NCBI RefSeq assembly: GCF_021117425.1
Contig: NZ_CP088298.1
Coordinates: 1,178,001-1,242,000, forward strand
Direction: 5' to 3'
Source: Brevibacterium zhoupengii
GTDB lineage: Bacteria; Actinomycetota; Actinomycetes; Actinomycetales; Brevibacteriaceae
Length of the DNA: 64,000 nt
In this document: piece after piece, positions 63,507 to 64,000 of the stretch
Position numbering within the stretch: the stretch's first letter is position 1
Layout of the letters: the number at the start of each line of letters is the position of its first letter
Position numbers and translations under genes: made by a program
The notes under the pieces: model-generated
Told to the model about the DNA's origin: nothing
Databases searched by the model: none
What the model saw: only the letters and a program-made list of their open reading frames with translations

Positions 63507-64000
63507 TGTCTGAGCTCGAAGGGGTACCGGAGATCCTCGGTGAGGCTCCTGCCGGTACCGGCAACAAGGTCGATCAGGCGAGGATCGCCGCCGCAGTGCG
63601 AGAGATCCTCATCGCCGTCGGTGAGGATCCTGACCGGGAAGGTCTGCTCGAGACCCCGTCCAGGGTCGCTCGAGCCTATGAGGAGGTCTTCGCCGGGCTC
63701 CACCGGGACCCGGCCGAGGTGCTGGGCGTGACCTTCGACATCAGTCACGAAGAGATGGTCCTCGTGCGCGACATCGACCTGTACTCGACGTGCGAACACC
63801 ACCTGGTGCCGTTCCACGGAGTCGCTCACATCGGCTACATTCCCAGTAAGAACGGCAAGGTCACAGGTCTGTCCAAACTGGCACGGCTGGTTGAGATCTA
63901 CGCTCGCAGGCCCCAGGTCCAGGAGCGGCTGACGACTCAGATCGCCGATGCACTCGTCGAACACCTCGAGCCCCAAGGCGCGATCGTCGTCGTCGAGGCA
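63506..64000 (+). CDS. folE: GTP cyclohydrolase I, N-terminal part (cut by window end)
   Basis: About 165 residues are visible. The motifs [52 protein letters not shown] (zinc Cys and His) and [23 protein letters not shown] are those of GTP cyclohydrolase I, the first enzyme of folate (tetrahydropterin) synthesis. ATG 63506 overlaps the ftsH stop (ATGA), indicating translational coupling, as in other Actinobacteria. Confidence 0.95.

Overview
The window looks like a chromosomal segment of a high-GC Gram-positive actinobacterium, most like Brevibacterium or a close relative. The assignment rests on high GC, frequent GTG/TTG starts, long perfect hairpin terminators without U-tracts, and gene order. 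Two blocks match loci known from Mycobacterium tuberculosis and other Actinobacteria. One is acs / ssd-tadA-tadB-tadC / DUF4244-TadE-TadE-like / MrfA-like helicase / topA / holB. The other is ppa / dacB / Zn-metalloprotease / tilS / hpt / ftsH / folE. No phage, insertion sequence, CRISPR array, rRNA or recognisable defence island was seen.

Layout. 1-310: 5' end of acetyl-CoA synthetase (minus strand) with a CRP/GlxR-like palindrome upstream. 636-3590: a very large low-complexity membrane protein. 3.8-9.3 kb: a Tad/Flp pilus-type locus split in two by a GNAT acetyltransferase gene; its two intergenic regions carry related repeat elements with DnaA-box-like cores. 9.3-22 kb: DNA metabolism (MrfA-like helicase, methyltransferase, topA, a membrane domain fused to thymidylate kinase, DNA polymerase III delta'), with a GNAT and a lipoate-ligase gene between. 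22-26 kb: M20 peptidase, tandem GNAT protein, tRNA-Thr(CGT), DUF3841, HD hydrolase and a small Lys-rich secreted protein.

26.4-36.5 kb: acyl-CoA catabolism. A thiolase/FadB pair forms a beta-oxidation operon. A TetR regulator is divergent from an acyl-CoA carboxylase beta/alpha plus acyl-CoA dehydrogenase operon that resembles the leucine (liu) pathway. MaoC dehydratase and CitE-type lyase genes that often belong to such clusters lie 3.5 kb further on (40.06-41.38 kb), separated by cardiolipin synthase, a HAD phosphatase and an ArsR/SRPBCC pair.

41.4-49.4 kb: peptide deformylase, MsrA, nitroreductase, MFS transporter, a large RND exporter and a CPBP membrane protease. 49.5-51.8 kb: a PhoX phosphatase preceded by a two-unit PHO box, a direct regulatory inference from sequence. 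51.9-54.2 kb: APH-like kinase, VOC protein and inorganic pyrophosphatase. 54.3-64 kb: dacB, metalloprotease and tilS overlap as one operon. A divergent amidohydrolase/MFS cassette then interrupts the usual tilS-hpt adjacency, followed by hpt, ftsH and folE (cut by the window end).

I found no wholly novel multi-gene system. The most interesting signals are the repeated CTGTGGA-containing elements bordering the two tad blocks, the abundance of the octamer CCGAGGTG/CACCTCGG, several leaderless-looking promoters with near-constant geometry, and a hairpin that buries the ribosome-binding site at 29.88 kb.
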